A stretch of DNA of 64,000 nucleotides from Rhodococcus sp. G-MC3. Lineage in GTDB: Bacteria > Actinomycetota > Actinomycetes > Mycobacteriales > Mycobacteriaceae. The notes under the pieces are model-generated. The model was not told the origin of the DNA, did no database searches, and saw only the letters and a program-made list of their open reading frames with translations. Of this stretch, positions 15,624-24,667 are shown piece by piece (the first letter of the stretch is position 1; each line of letters opens with the position of its first letter). The stretch covers positions 1 to 64,000 of the forward strand of contig NZ_JASISW010000015.1 of the NCBI RefSeq assembly GCF_030063335.1, written 5' to 3'. The translations under genes were made by a program, and so were the position numbers.

Positions 15624-16784
15624 TCACGCGTCGATATGAGGCTGAGTCGTGGTGTCAGGTGCGGTGCGCCGGCCAGTTGAGCTTGCCCGCGGAATCGTGA
15701 ATACTGCTGCAACACAAGTGATTGCCATGACAAAGCATGCGAGTGTGTACCAGAGGTTGCCGATCGGATCGCCGTTGTCGGTGACACCGTCGACGGCGGC
15801 GAAGTAGTCCGGCAGCGCACTCGCCCACAGGACCGCCATGATGCCCAGGTAGACGAGACTGTAGACACGGACGAAACCGTTCGAATACACCGGGTCGTGC
15901 GATTCGCCAACCCGCAGGGCGCGCCACTGGCGGATCAGGATTGGGATCGCCACGAGCGCCAGAATAATGAGCTCGGCCGCGTAGAGGATGCCACGGGCGG
16001 TGTCGCTACCCATCCCGAAGACGGTCGCCGGAATGGGCAGTACGAACGTGCCGACCGATGCCAGCAGGCCGATCACAACTGTGCGCCAAACCAATTCGAG
16101 ACCGCTGAAACGCCGGCCATGATCGACATGGCGGCCGACGAAGTACTGGGCACACAAGGCCAACGACATCGGCCATAGAGCGGCGAACACCACGACACTC
16201 GGTATCGGGACAGCATCGAACATAGGTTGGTTAATCGGATTGTCGGTCGACCATTCCCACCACCGCAACTGGGGGCCGAGGTGGTCGAAGATCTCGTAGA
16301 AGGCATGGTGGACGAATCCGACACACACGGCACCGAGGATCGCGCCGTATCTGCGGAACACGCCGAGCATCCGGACGATGTCGAAGGCGAGCGTCGCCAT
16401 CAGTGGATAGATCGCGACGATGTAGAGCGGGAGTCGCCCCCACATGAATTCGACGGTGAACAGGTTGTGCGCGAACATCGTGTCGACGTGTTCCTCGATC
16501 CCGAACGCCGCCGGGAAGTACAGCGGCGGTTCAATGATGAACAGGTAGGCCGTCGCGCCGAACCACACAACCACGTTGGTTGGGTCACCGTGGCGACGTA
16601 GGCGCACGATCGCGTAGACGAGCGCGAGCACCGACCCGAGCACGATCATCAGCTCGAGCACCGGCAGGGTCCAGTTCTCCAACCCGAACGGGCTGCGAAG
16701 CTCGAACAGCCCACCGGCTTCCGCGCAGGAGAATCCCAACGCCGTGGAGAGCTGATCGAAGGTAAACGTGCAGGAATCCGTCAT
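15624..16784 (-). CDS. Polytopic membrane protein, unknown function
   Basis: A 386-residue protein with about nine to ten hydrophobic segments (for example LPVLELMIVLGSVLALVYAIV and GILYAAELIILALVAIPILI), Arg-rich loops and a polar C-terminal tail. A conserved-looking stretch reads GFVHHAFYEIFDHLGPQLRWWEW, with His and acidic residues that might bind metal or haem. The ATG at 16784 overlaps the stop of the upstream metal-dependent hydrolase gene by one base (TGATGA), so the two are cotranscribed. The function is unknown; the pairing suggests action on a membrane-soluble substrate. A longer reading from 16874 would run through the upstream gene and is rejected. Confidence 0.75.
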   Translation of the reverse strand: MTDSCTFTFDQLSTALGFSCAEAGGLFELRSPFGLENWTLPVLELMIVLGSVLALVYAIVRLRRHGDPTNVVVWFGATAYLFIIEPPLYFPAAFGIEEHVDTMFAHNLFTVEFMWGRLPLYIVAIYPLMATLAFDIVRMLGVFRRYGAILGAVCVGFVHHAFYEIFDHLGPQLRWWEWSTDNPINQPMFDAVPIPSVVVFAALWPMSLALCAQYFVGRHVDHGRRFSGLELVWRTVVIGLLASVGTFVLPIPATVFGMGSDTARGILYAAELIILALVAIPILIRQWRALRVGESHDPVYSNGFVRVYSLVYLGIMAVLWASALPDYFAAVDGVTDNGDPIGNLWYTLACFVMAITCVAAVFTIPRASSTGRRTAPDTTTQPHIDA

Positions 16785-17725
16785 CAGCTGGATACCGGTG
16801 CAACCGATTGATCGGACGGCGTAGCGGTATACCAGCGGGTGCAGTCGTAGCCCTCGTCGTAGCGCTTGAACCACTCGCCGGCGAGCACCGGGAGCTTCTC
16901 GTGCTGGGGCTTGTGCCGGGGCATCTGACTCCGGAACGCACCCGAGAGGGCAGCGAACTGTTCACTGCGGGGCAGGCCGTCGAACGCTCGCGGCATCGTC
17001 CCCTTGCTCAGGTACGGCGCGAAGAATGTCAACAGCTTCTGCTTCCCGCGGTGAGAGGCGAACATTGACAGTGAGTCGACCTTGCGGTCCTCGAGCGGCA
17101 CATGCTGGTTGAAACCTGCACAAGCAATCCGAATCACCTTCATCACGTGAGCGAAAATCGACGGCGCCATCCGCATTCGATAGATCTCACTACCCACGAG
17201 GGCGTCGAAGATGATGAGCGCGGAACTGCGATGCTCGACTTCCTCGACGAAATGCCAGAGGAACAGCGATGCGACACGGTCGTCACCCGGCGCAAACAAA
17301 GTAACTTCGTTGTCGAGCATCAGCTTGAACACCGGGGTGAATGTCGCCTCGAGGTCTGCCGTGTAGGCGAGTCGATAGTTCAACGGGGTTGCCTCGGTGA
17401 GGAGATCGTACTCACCGAGCACCGCATCGAGGGTGTTCTGCAGCCCGGGATACTGCTTGATCAGAGCCTTCACGTGCTGCCGATGAGCGGTCGAGTGATG
17501 ACCCTCTTGACGCATGAACGCCGTGGCTTCTTCCGCAATCCGAGGATCGGTCATCGACGCCTTGGACTGGATGATCGCCTTCACGATCATTTTCTCGAAA
17601 CCGATCGCCAGGAACGACACCGCGTTCGACATGCTCGACCATGCTGGGTTCTGCGGGTTCCACAGGAACGGGACGTCCTCGTCCTGGAATCCGAAGTCCA
17701 TCTTCCGGGGCTGAAGATCAGTCAT
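16784..17725 (-). CDS. Metal-dependent hydrolase, ferritin-like di-metal fold
   Basis: A 313-residue protein of the family annotated 'metal-dependent hydrolase' (PF10118). Helices carry FMRQEGHHSTAHRQH and LFLWHFVEEVEHRSSA, the E...ExxH pairs expected to bind a di-metal centre in a four-helix bundle. ATG 17725 is chosen because GATGAGGT precedes it at good distance; GTG 17734 is the alternative. It is cotranscribed with the following membrane protein and divergent from a TetR regulator whose candidate operator lies between them. The substrate is unknown; membrane-lipid or fatty-acid related oxidation is possible from the fold and from the partner. Confidence 0.75.
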   Translation of the reverse strand: MTDLQPRKMDFGFQDEDVPFLWNPQNPAWSSMSNAVSFLAIGFEKMIVKAIIQSKASMTDPRIAEEATAFMRQEGHHSTAHRQHVKALIKQYPGLQNTLDAVLGEYDLLTEATPLNYRLAYTADLEATFTPVFKLMLDNEVTLFAPGDDRVASLFLWHFVEEVEHRSSALIIFDALVGSEIYRMRMAPSIFAHVMKVIRIACAGFNQHVPLEDRKVDSLSMFASHRGKQKLLTFFAPYLSKGTMPRAFDGLPRSEQFAALSGAFRSQMPRHKPQHEKLPVLAGEWFKRYDEGYDCTRWYTATPSDQSVAPVSS

Positions 17726-17802
17726 ACGCGACACCTCATCATTACTGGCGTAGGGGCGGAGGTCTCAGAGGGTGGCGAGATGAGACCCACATCAAGAGAC
17801 AA

Positions 17803-17830
17803 ACATACATGAGGGCGTCGATACGTATGT
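17803..17830. promoter_or_regulatory. Inverted repeat, candidate TetR operator
   Basis: ACATAC (17803-17808) and GTATGT (17825-17830) form a 6-bp inverted repeat with a 16-bp spacer, in the 240-bp region between the divergent metal-dependent hydrolase operon and the TetR gene. The location fits a shared operator; the wide spacer keeps this tentative. Confidence 0.4.
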
Positions 17831-17965
17831 TGGTTTGAAGTCTTCCCCTGAACTGGCCTGAGGCACTGAAGGAGCGGTGCCACGGCGTCGCCCTGATTCG
17901 CGATAGTCTCGGGATTCCGGCAACGAACACCAGGGGCCCACCCGGAGAAACGAGGACAAACAGAA

Positions 17966-18589
17966 GTGGCACGTAGGCGCGGGTGGGGTGGGACACCTCC
18001 GGAGAGCGACGAAGAAGCCGCGCAGCGGATCGTTGCTACTGCCGTCGAACTCATCAGCAGCACGGGCGGCGAGGTCACCATCGCCGACGTCGCGGACTCT
18101 CTCGGTGTCATCCGGCAAACTGTCTACCGGTACTTCCCCACCGCCGAGGCTCTCTTCCGGGCCGCGGCTATCGCCTCCGTCGGCGCCTTCCTCGATCGTC
18201 TCACCGATCACGTGCATGGCATCGACGATCCGGCCGAAGCAGTCATCGAAGCCGTCATCTACGCACTCGGCGACGTCCCCCGGACCCCCCACCTGGCCAT
18301 CATGCTTTCGGGCGCACACGCACACACCGAGGGCATCGCCTCGGACGAAGCAATGGCCTTCGGCATGACCATGATCAGGCGCTTCGACGTCGACTGGGAA
18401 TACCACGGCTACGACGAGCAAGCCCTGCGCGGACTCGTCGAACATCAACTCCGAATCATGCAGTCGTTCTTCATCTCCCCGGGAAACCCGCCCCGCAGCG
18501 AGCACGACCTGCGCCGCTACTTACAACGCTGGCTGGGGCCGGTCGTCTCGCCTCAACCCGTTCTCGGAAGTACCCAGCACTCGGCATAG
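17966..18589 (+). CDS. TetR/AcrR-family transcriptional regulator
   Basis: A 207-residue protein. The N-terminal helix-turn-helix reads VTIADVADSLGVIRQTVYRYFPTAE (about 39-62), the TetR signature, followed by an all-alpha ligand-binding domain with an acidic/Ala-rich core. Translation starts at GTG 17966 with MARRRGWGGTPP. It is divergently placed from the hydrolase/membrane-protein pair (16784-17725 and 15624-16784), which is its likely target. The ligand cannot be predicted. Confidence 0.85.
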   Translation: MARRRGWGGTPPESDEEAAQRIVATAVELISSTGGEVTIADVADSLGVIRQTVYRYFPTAEALFRAAAIASVGAFLDRLTDHVHGIDDPAEAVIEAVIYALGDVPRTPHLAIMLSGAHAHTEGIASDEAMAFGMTMIRRFDVDWEYHGYDEQALRGLVEHQLRIMQSFFISPGNPPRSEHDLRRYLQRWLGPVVSPQPVLGSTQHSA

Positions 18590-18761
18590 CGTCTGATTTC
18601 GGCAGTCGACCAAACTGCGTCAGTCATCCGATTCTTCGAATTTGCTTTGTGCAGTATATCTTTCGGATCAGAAGAATTTGTTCAGCATCATGAATCACAT
18701 TCTGTCGACCTTGGTTGCACGTCGACCAACTATGCAGCGAGCTTAATCCGAACGATCTGTC

Positions 18762-18914
18762 GGTGCCAGCTGCGCACCTACGACCTGAACGTCCTCGACG
18801 ACGGCGTCGAGGTGGACCTCGACTGGTGGAACAAGCACCTCGACCGCGCAGGCCACGACATCCGGTTGCGCGGACGCAACCTCGATGGCCAGATCGTCTC
18901 CGGCGGGCTCGCGA
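18762..18914 (+). pseudogene. 153-bp internal fragment of the 26.6-kb gene
   Basis: Bases 18762-18914 correspond, almost base for base, to 26664-26816 inside the intact gene and encode CQLRTYDLNVLDDGVEVDL onward to IVSGGLA. Similarity stops abruptly at both ends. It has neither start nor family C-terminus and cannot be a functional gene. Its right edge abuts the broken end of a SNF2 helicase remnant. Confidence 0.88.
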
Positions 18915-19500
18915 TATTAAACCTACTCCCCCGGCCTCGATCTGACTGATGAGGACCGCACGACCCCGATGGGCCGTGAAGTCATCGACCATCCTCTGTC
19001 GTTGAACAGTCGTCGTGGCACCGGTCAACCGGCCGAAAACAGCGCCAGCGACGTTTCTACGAACTGTGTCGAGAACAGACCGACAGAACGAGAACACAAT
19101 GATTTTCGCATCGATTCCTTCGGCCTCCTCGACGATCTCCAACAGTCGTTCGAGTTTGGCTGACTTCCCTCCCGGTTCCATGGGATACGCCGCCTGCCTC
19201 ATCGCCATGAAGTTCCCGGACGCGACGGCGTCGCGATAGCGCCCTGAATCCTCAGGGAGCGGCTGGACCCAGTCCTCGACCTCGATCAGATCCGGCAACT
19301 CCTTCAGAACGTCGATCTGATTACGACGAAGGTACGCCGGCGCAACTGCCTTGCAGAAAGAGTCGGCACCACCCAATCCTTCGCGGACATGAATGCGGCG
19401 CGCGGTATCCGGTTGTACGTACTCGACCAGAGTGCGGAACTCATCGACCCTGTTCTCGATCGGCGTACCGGTCAAGAGCAACGAAGTCTCCGGACTCGCC
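18915..19500 (-). pseudogene. SNF2-type helicase remnant (C-terminal ATPase lobe only)
   Basis: The minus-strand frame encodes SLLLTGTPIENRVDEF (SNF2 motif III), then a linker and the second RecA-like lobe up to SQIEAGGVGL, where motif V should continue with NIQ-like residues. The frame instead runs into antisense of the duplicated fragment at 18762-18914. On the other side, TGA is met just upstream of motif III (about 19510), so the Walker A and B part is missing. The piece is ~190 codons out of an expected 900 or more and cannot be an ATPase. Both ends look like recombination breakpoints. Confidence 0.8.
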
Positions 19501-19639
19501 GGTGCACTTCAATCCCAGGCGGGGACGTTGTCCATTCACCTCGCGACCACCTGCCCGTTGGTTACACATCACCGGCCGGTGACCGCGGTGCGGCATCCTC
19601 ATGAACCTGCACTTCTCGGACACACAGGAGTTTTCACGA

Positions 19640-20707
19640 ATGACATCGCTTCGTAGAGCGGCACTACTGGGCACACTCGCATTGGTCACTGTCACCTCTG
19701 CTTCCATCGGAAGTGTGGCTGCTGCCGCGCCGGCCAGAACGGCATCACCGTTGTGCCAGGTCGCGGACCTACTCCCTACCGGATCGTCAGCGGGGCTTGG
19801 TTACGGGTGCGCCGAAGCCGGTGAACTCCTCGATCTTCCGATCGGTGCTGTGCGCGCGACTCAACCGTCGCTCGGCTACGACGAGGTGTACTACAAGCTC
19901 GGGCGATACACCCAGGGCAAGGACAAGATCAACAAGAAGTTCGACGACTGGTGCGAAGCCAACGGCCAGGTCGAGGCCGCCTCCGCTCTACCCGACGCGC
20001 GACTCGATAAGCCGTCGTCATTCACCTGCAAGGTCCCTGTCGGTCAGGAAACTCCGGACAGCATCGCACCGATGAAGACCGTCGTGATCGGGCCCGGCGG
20101 GGTGCCCTACCTGACTGATGGCCACCACACGTTGACCTCGTTCTTCGAATCAGCCGACGGTGGACCGAATCTGCATCTTCGTCTGCGGGTGGTCGCGAAC
20201 CTCAGCGATCTGAGCACCGCTGACTTCTGGGCGCGGATGCAGGCCGAGAAGTGGGTATGGAACTTCGACGTCGATGGCAAAGAAGTGCCGGTCGAATCAC
20301 TCCCGGCGGGCGTCGGACTTTCCAAGTTCCAGAACGATAAATACCGAAGCCTCACGTATTTCGCTCGCGACATCGGGTTCGCGCAGGGATCGATCCCGTT
20401 CCAGGAATTTTATTGGGGCGCTTGGGTTCGCGATTCCGGTGCAGTCGACATCAGCGGCTGGGACAGCAACAACCTGGGTAGCTACCTGAGTACCGTCGAA
20501 TCGGTCTCGCGCGCGCAGGTCGCGGCACCGAAAGACGCCGTGATCAATAGCGGCCGGACTGCTGCGGAACTGGGCGCACTGGACGCATGGAACGACGGCA
20601 AGTCGGCGACGACGGGTGAATTCGGCAAGCTATCCGCGCCGTACTCGGACGACAAGCCGGGCAAGCTGGCCTACGCATTGCAGTACAAGCTGGGGTTGCC
20701 GCGGTAA
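19640..20707 (+). CDS. Secreted ParB-like nuclease-fold protein
   Basis: A 355-residue protein starting at ATG 19640 behind caggag. The N-terminus is a Sec signal peptide (MTSLRRAALLGTLALVTVTS, cleavage near AAAAPA). The mature part contains VVIGPGGVPYLTDGHHTLTSFF, the core of the ParB/Srx-like fold (ParBc_2 type), in which DGHH is the catalytic or nucleotide-binding loop. Its export means it is not a partition protein. It may be an extracellular nuclease or nucleotide-binding enzyme; no experimental role is known to me. It stands alone, with decayed DNA upstream and no obvious immunity gene next to it. Confidence 0.75.
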   Translation: MTSLRRAALLGTLALVTVTSASIGSVAAAAPARTASPLCQVADLLPTGSSAGLGYGCAEAGELLDLPIGAVRATQPSLGYDEVYYKLGRYTQGKDKINKKFDDWCEANGQVEAASALPDARLDKPSSFTCKVPVGQETPDSIAPMKTVVIGPGGVPYLTDGHHTLTSFFESADGGPNLHLRLRVVANLSDLSTADFWARMQAEKWVWNFDVDGKEVPVESLPAGVGLSKFQNDKYRSLTYFARDIGFAQGSIPFQEFYWGAWVRDSGAVDISGWDSNNLGSYLSTVESVSRAQVAAPKDAVINSGRTAAELGALDAWNDGKSATTGEFGKLSAPYSDDKPGKLAYALQYKLGLPR

Positions 20708-21325
20708 TTGTCTTCGGCGACACCGCGGTGTGTTACCGCGTGGATTTCGCCGACCAAGCCAGTATCCGGAGCGTCTGCGCACTTCGAGGCTATGTGGACT
20801 GGAACGGTAGTCGCGCCGATAACGCCGCCCGCGACGCAATGGGAGACCAAGTAGCGTCCCTGGCTTTGAGCAACGCCCTGAGTCGCTCAGCGATGTCAAG
20901 GCGTCACTGGCCAGGACCACTGACCTCGACACAGCAGCTCTGAGAGTCGCGACGACCGATTCGATTTGTCCGTTCGATGGTGTTGTAACTGCGGCAATGG
21001 CGCGGAGACCTGCCAGCGCAGGCGGCTAAATGTTGCCGGCCCCCGGTAGCGAGCTCGAGCACCGCGTTACTTGTTCTCCCAGGACCAGCTACTTGGCGTC
21101 GTCGGTCAGATCTTTGTCGGCATCAATGGAGTTGAAGATAACCTCAATGAGCGGTCAGTCCATGGCCCGGTCGGTTCCGATGACAGACACTCCCCTATCG
21201 GTCGAAACGGTTTCGTCCGCCGACTCCTCAGTTTCACCCCACACCGCAGTGGTCTGCGGTACAGCGCAATGGGATGTATCTGTTTCGTCGCTTCCAGCAT
21301 CTGACACCCGGGACAACCTGCAGAA
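20708..21325. other. 618-bp gap without a supported gene
   Basis: Between the ParB-like gene and the stop of the PASTA lipoprotein gene. Short frames exist on both strands (for example 20728-20943 and 21071-21304) but none has a convincing start or a recognisable product. Nothing else was identified. Confidence 0.4.
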
Positions 21326-21817
21326 TCAACAGTTGTTCGGCTCCCCGATCTTCACGACCGAGAGGACTGCGTCACCTTCACCGATGGGCACGCCGACACC
21401 GGGCTGCTGGTCGACGACAATCCAGTTCGAGTCGTTGACCTGCATCCGGCTGGCTCCGGTCGCGTCCTCACTGCGCGAGAAGAAGACGCCCGCGTCCTGT
21501 ATCAGATTCTGCGCGGCCTGCAGGTTCAAGCACACCACCGGCGGCATGAGAACGACCGCCGCGACAGGTTCGGGGGTGATAGCCGCTGGGGGCGCGGCGG
21601 TGACTGGTGCCGGAGCGATTGTGGTCGTGACAGCCGGTGCAGAGGTAGTCGACTCTTGGATCGCGACAGCACTCGATGACGAAGAGGCCGCCGTCGGCTC
21701 CTCACTCGATCCGCACGCGGCCACCGTGCAGGCAAGAGCAAACGCAAGCACCACGCCAGCAACGGGACGAACCTTGTTGTTGTCTGCTGAGACGGTAGTG
21801 CGGCCGAACTTGATCAT
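21326..21817 (-). CDS. Lipoprotein with C-terminal PASTA-like domain
   Basis: A 163-residue protein from ATG 21817. A lipoprotein signal peptide ends in TVAACGSS, with the Cys as lipid anchor. A Ser/Ala/Thr/Pro-rich linker follows (about 35-85). The last ~65 residues (VVCLNLQAAQNLIQDAG, then WIVVDQQPGVGVPIGEGDAV) match the PASTA pattern of a 'mutual' helix followed by beta strands ending in a Pro-Gly turn. PASTA domains bind peptidoglycan or beta-lactams, so it is probably a cell-envelope protein. It is divergent from the WXG100/toxin operon at 22110. Confidence 0.75.
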   Translation of the reverse strand: MIKFGRTTVSADNNKVRPVAGVVLAFALACTVAACGSSEEPTAASSSSSAVAIQESTTSAPAVTTTIAPAPVTAAPPAAITPEPVAAVVLMPPVVCLNLQAAQNLIQDAGVFFSRSEDATGASRMQVNDSNWIVVDQQPGVGVPIGEGDAVLSVVKIGEPNNC

Positions 21818-22109
21818 TCGAGATGCCTTCCTGGCGTCCGCGCGTTGTGCACGGAACTGACTCGACATAGATCGCCGAACCGGCCGGTCTGTTACAGGGA
21901 TCGCGTCGCACAACGAAACCTTCGGTGACCTGTCGTTCCGACCGCCCACGCGCTGCTCATGGGAACGACCAGAACTGCGCGTGACCTGGCAATCCCGGGC
22001 ACGACGACATCCGCACATCGACAATCACCATCCTTCCGTAAATGGATGGAACCAATTGAGGATTTTCGACGTCCAAGTCAACAGGGGCACTTGGACAGGA
22101 GAGGAACGG

Positions 22110-22418
22110 GTGGACGACCACGAAGTACACGCCAGCGAGCTGCAGTTTTCCGAGGCTCTCGGGATCCTGGCCAACGCATCTGAGTCGTTCAAGCAGGCCA
22201 TTGATATCTCGTCGAATGAGCAGGACTCCCTGAAGACATCCTGGGCTGGCGAGAGCGCGACGGCGCATTTCAATCGATGGTCAGAATTCGTAGATGTCGC
22301 TCGCACGCTGACGGGCGAGCTTGACCTCGATCACTCTCGTCTCAGCGCGGTCATTCAGTCCGTCATCACCACCGAACACGAATCCGCTGTGAAAACTTCT
22401 CTCTTGGACCTGTCCTGA
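22110..22418 (+). CDS. WXG100-like protein A, toxin-operon partner
   Basis: A 102-residue helical-hairpin protein starting at GTG 22110 behind aggagagg. The turn between its two helices is LKTSWAGESATAHF, giving the WXG (WAG) motif of ESX substrates, and the helices are Ser/Glu/Leu-rich. Such proteins form dimers that are secreted by, or escort effectors to, type VII secretion systems. Its stop (TGA 22416-22418) overlaps the ATG of the next WXG100-like gene, so the two are translationally coupled and may form a heterodimer. Confidence 0.8.
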   Translation: MDDHEVHASELQFSEALGILANASESFKQAIDISSNEQDSLKTSWAGESATAHFNRWSEFVDVARTLTGELDLDHSRLSAVIQSVITTEHESAVKTSLLDLS

Positions 22419-22714
22419 TGGGAAGCCAGCTGAGGGTCGACCTCTTGGAGCTAGAAACAGCAGCCAACCAGCTCTCCGCTCTGATCGACCATTTGGGAGA
22501 GGTCTTCGAAACTATAAATACAACCGTTGGCAATCTGCATAGATCGTGGGAGGGCGACAGCGCAGACGCTCACAGCGAAATGCACAGGGACTGGATGGCG
22601 CGTGCGACCAAGCTCCGCAGCACCTTGGGGGCGGTTCATGTCGATCTGGTATTCACTTTGCAGAGTTACCAATTGGCACGTGACGCGAACAAGCAGATGT
22701 TCGCCGGGTACTGA
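22418..22714 (+). CDS. WXG100-like protein B, toxin-operon partner
   Basis: A 98-residue helical-hairpin protein with LHRSWEGDSADAHSEM, a WXG (WEG) turn between two amphipathic helices. ATG 22418 overlaps the stop of protein A, and its own TGA (22712-22714) overlaps the ATG of the large effector gene. The tight three-gene coupling indicates that A, B and the effector form a secretion complex for an ESX-type system. The secretion machinery itself is not in this window. Confidence 0.82.
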   Translation: MGSQLRVDLLELETAANQLSALIDHLGEVFETINTTVGNLHRSWEGDSADAHSEMHRDWMARATKLRSTLGAVHVDLVFTLQSYQLARDANKQMFAGY

Positions 22715-24039
22715 TGGCGCCACCAAGCACGATCGACGTCGACACAACTCGCTATTACGACGCAGCAGCAGCTTTCACCGAGGCAGCCGTCTCACTGTCG
22801 GATGGGCTGCAAAGGTCCGTGAACGACCTTGCGGATTGCGAATGCATGGGTGGAAACGACGAGGCCGGTGCGCTTTGGGCACGCGACTACGACTCCGCAG
22901 TGAGGGATCTTCTGACCTCGTCGAACCTGCTGATCGAGGCGCTCGATAATCATTCAGGTCTGATGATGCAGGCGGGCCGAAACTATGCCATCGCAGACGC
23001 AGCCGACTCGCAATCGCAAGCCGACCTACCGCCCGACCACCCTCTGACTGCTCGGGTCACGCCAATAAATCCGCCATCAGCGGAGGGAGATCAAGGTTCG
23101 GGACTTCGAGCCTTCGCGGAGTTGATCGATGAGATCGGTATTCCGTGCCCTAACGGAGACACGGACAGGTTGCAGACAGCGATCGACATCTGGACACGCG
23201 CAAGCAACAACGATTCACCGAACAGCCTAATTTCGAGTGCGATTCAGCATCTCAACGACATTATTGCGGCCGAGTCCATCTTTGCCATCGAGGACGCTGA
23301 GGAGTTCGACCAATTGACGTCGGAATTGCGTCAAGCCTGCAGTGCCCTCGCAACCACCTGTACTGAGCACAAGCAGTCGATCGGTGACGCCCGCGCCGAA
23401 ATACTCGGCATACTCGAAGCTCTGATGACCGAACTAGGCATCACGGTGGCCATTTCAGTACTTGCCGCGTTCGTCAGCTTTGGGGCATCCGCAATCGCAG
23501 GCAGCGCGAACGCTGTGAGAGCAACCAAAGCCGCTGCCAGACTAATCCGACCTATTGTCGAAGCACTACGGGCCAAAGTCTTGATGAAGCTACCTACCGA
23601 ACGTGTCGGAGGTGAGGTGGCCCGAATCACGGAACGTGCGACGTTTTTGCTCGGCAAGAAGAAGCGACGACCCGGCGAACCTGAACCTCCGCCGCACAGA
23701 CCAGAACCGACCTCCGTTCCCAAACATCTGGAGCCCACTGATCTGACGGTAGATCGGAAACAGGTTGAGAAGAAGTTCAAACACGCAGAGGCTTTCGGCA
23801 TCGAGACACCGAAAGGAAGTGCCGGGTTCGACGAGTTCGCCCAGGCTTTGAAAGACTTTTCTTCCAACCCCTCAACGCAACATCTCGATGGAGTCTACCG
23901 AGGCGATCCATGTATCATCAACGTCGATCCGATCTCCAAACTTGTTGTTGTGCAACGTTTGGACGGGTCATTTCTCAGCGGATGGAAGCTTGGCGAGGAT
24001 CAGCTTGCATCAGTACTCACCAACGGGAGGCTGTTTTGA
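22714..24039 (+). CDS. Type VII-type effector with colicin D-like tRNase domain
   Basis: A 441-residue polymorphic toxin. Residues ~1-230 are helical and WXG/LXG-like, a typical targeting region. Residues ~240-300 contain a hydrophobic Ala/Val/Ser segment (ITVAISVLAAFVSFGASAIAG) that could cross a membrane. A Pro-rich linker (about 325-345) leads to a C-terminal ~95-residue domain with KKFKHAEAFGI, GVYRGDPCIINVDP and GSFLSGWKLGEDQ, the pattern of the colicin D catalytic domain (known to cut the anticodon loop of tRNA-Arg isoacceptors). ATG 22714 overlaps the previous stop, and the stop overlaps the TTG start of the immunity gene. Likely used in competition between bacteria. Confidence 0.82.
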   Translation: MAPPSTIDVDTTRYYDAAAAFTEAAVSLSDGLQRSVNDLADCECMGGNDEAGALWARDYDSAVRDLLTSSNLLIEALDNHSGLMMQAGRNYAIADAADSQSQADLPPDHPLTARVTPINPPSAEGDQGSGLRAFAELIDEIGIPCPNGDTDRLQTAIDIWTRASNNDSPNSLISSAIQHLNDIIAAESIFAIEDAEEFDQLTSELRQACSALATTCTEHKQSIGDARAEILGILEALMTELGITVAISVLAAFVSFGASAIAGSANAVRATKAAARLIRPIVEALRAKVLMKLPTERVGGEVARITERATFLLGKKKRRPGEPEPPPHRPEPTSVPKHLEPTDLTVDRKQVEKKFKHAEAFGIETPKGSAGFDEFAQALKDFSSNPSTQHLDGVYRGDPCIINVDPISKLVVVQRLDGSFLSGWKLGEDQLASVLTNGRLF

Positions 24040-24332
24040 CCGCACCGATAGGCGCAGCTCAGCAAAGCACTGTCTTCATCCCCGCGATCGAGGATTTCGT
24101 TGCTGGGAGGTCCACGGCCGAGGAGTTCGAAATGCGATACTTGCGCCTTGTGAGGGACACACCGGGAGTTTTCGATCGGGAAGTGTCGGCCGCAGTGAAC
24201 CGCCTCTTTTCTGATGTCGACGCGTTCGTATCGGAGGACCGACTCCGCGATGAGGAAGATCTCGACGAACAACAACTGTTGGCCAGTGCACGTGTCGCTC
24301 TGATCGAACTCACCAGGCTGCGTGACGCGTAG
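24036..24332 (+). CDS. Colicin D-type immunity protein
   Basis: A 98-residue acidic helical protein. TTG 24036 overlaps the toxin stop (TTGA) and has cgggagg 9 bp upstream, so TTG is the start despite being rare; no ATG is in range. The sequence FVAGRSTAEEFEMRYLRLVRD, then VNRLFSDVDAFVSEDRLRDE, matches the colicin/pyocin immunity family (four-helix bundle) that blocks the colicin D active site. Position, length and acidity all fit a cognate immunity protein for the upstream effector. Confidence 0.85.
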   Translation: MTAPIGAAQQSTVFIPAIEDFVAGRSTAEEFEMRYLRLVRDTPGVFDREVSAAVNRLFSDVDAFVSEDRLRDEEDLDEQQLLASARVALIELTRLRDA

Positions 24333-24667
24333 ATTGCGTGACGATCAGTTCCGCGAGCTCAACTATAAGACGTTGAGCTCGAAGAATAACGTCGAACAGC
24401 ACAGCCGCGGTCACTACCGGATCGCGGCGACATGGTGGTGTCGACGCTGGTTGCGGCCGGCATTCCGGGTCGAGCGCGAATGTGAAACTTCAACTTTCCC
24501 TGTGCCCTTCGCAATGCGGCCACCATTGCAGCGTCAACCATCGAAGCTCCGCCCGTACACCTATTCGTGACGGGGTCGTGACATCGAATCCGTTAACGCC
24601 GCGTCTGGGATCGCCGATTTCCTAGTCACAAGGTGCGGCAGTCTGCGGTCACCGGTGAGGACATTCG
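24333..24667. other. 335-bp gap, no gene seen
   Basis: Between the immunity gene and the first lipoprotein gene. Only shadow frames were found. The promoter of the lipoprotein pair presumably lies here; no distinctive site was recognised. Confidence 0.4.
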
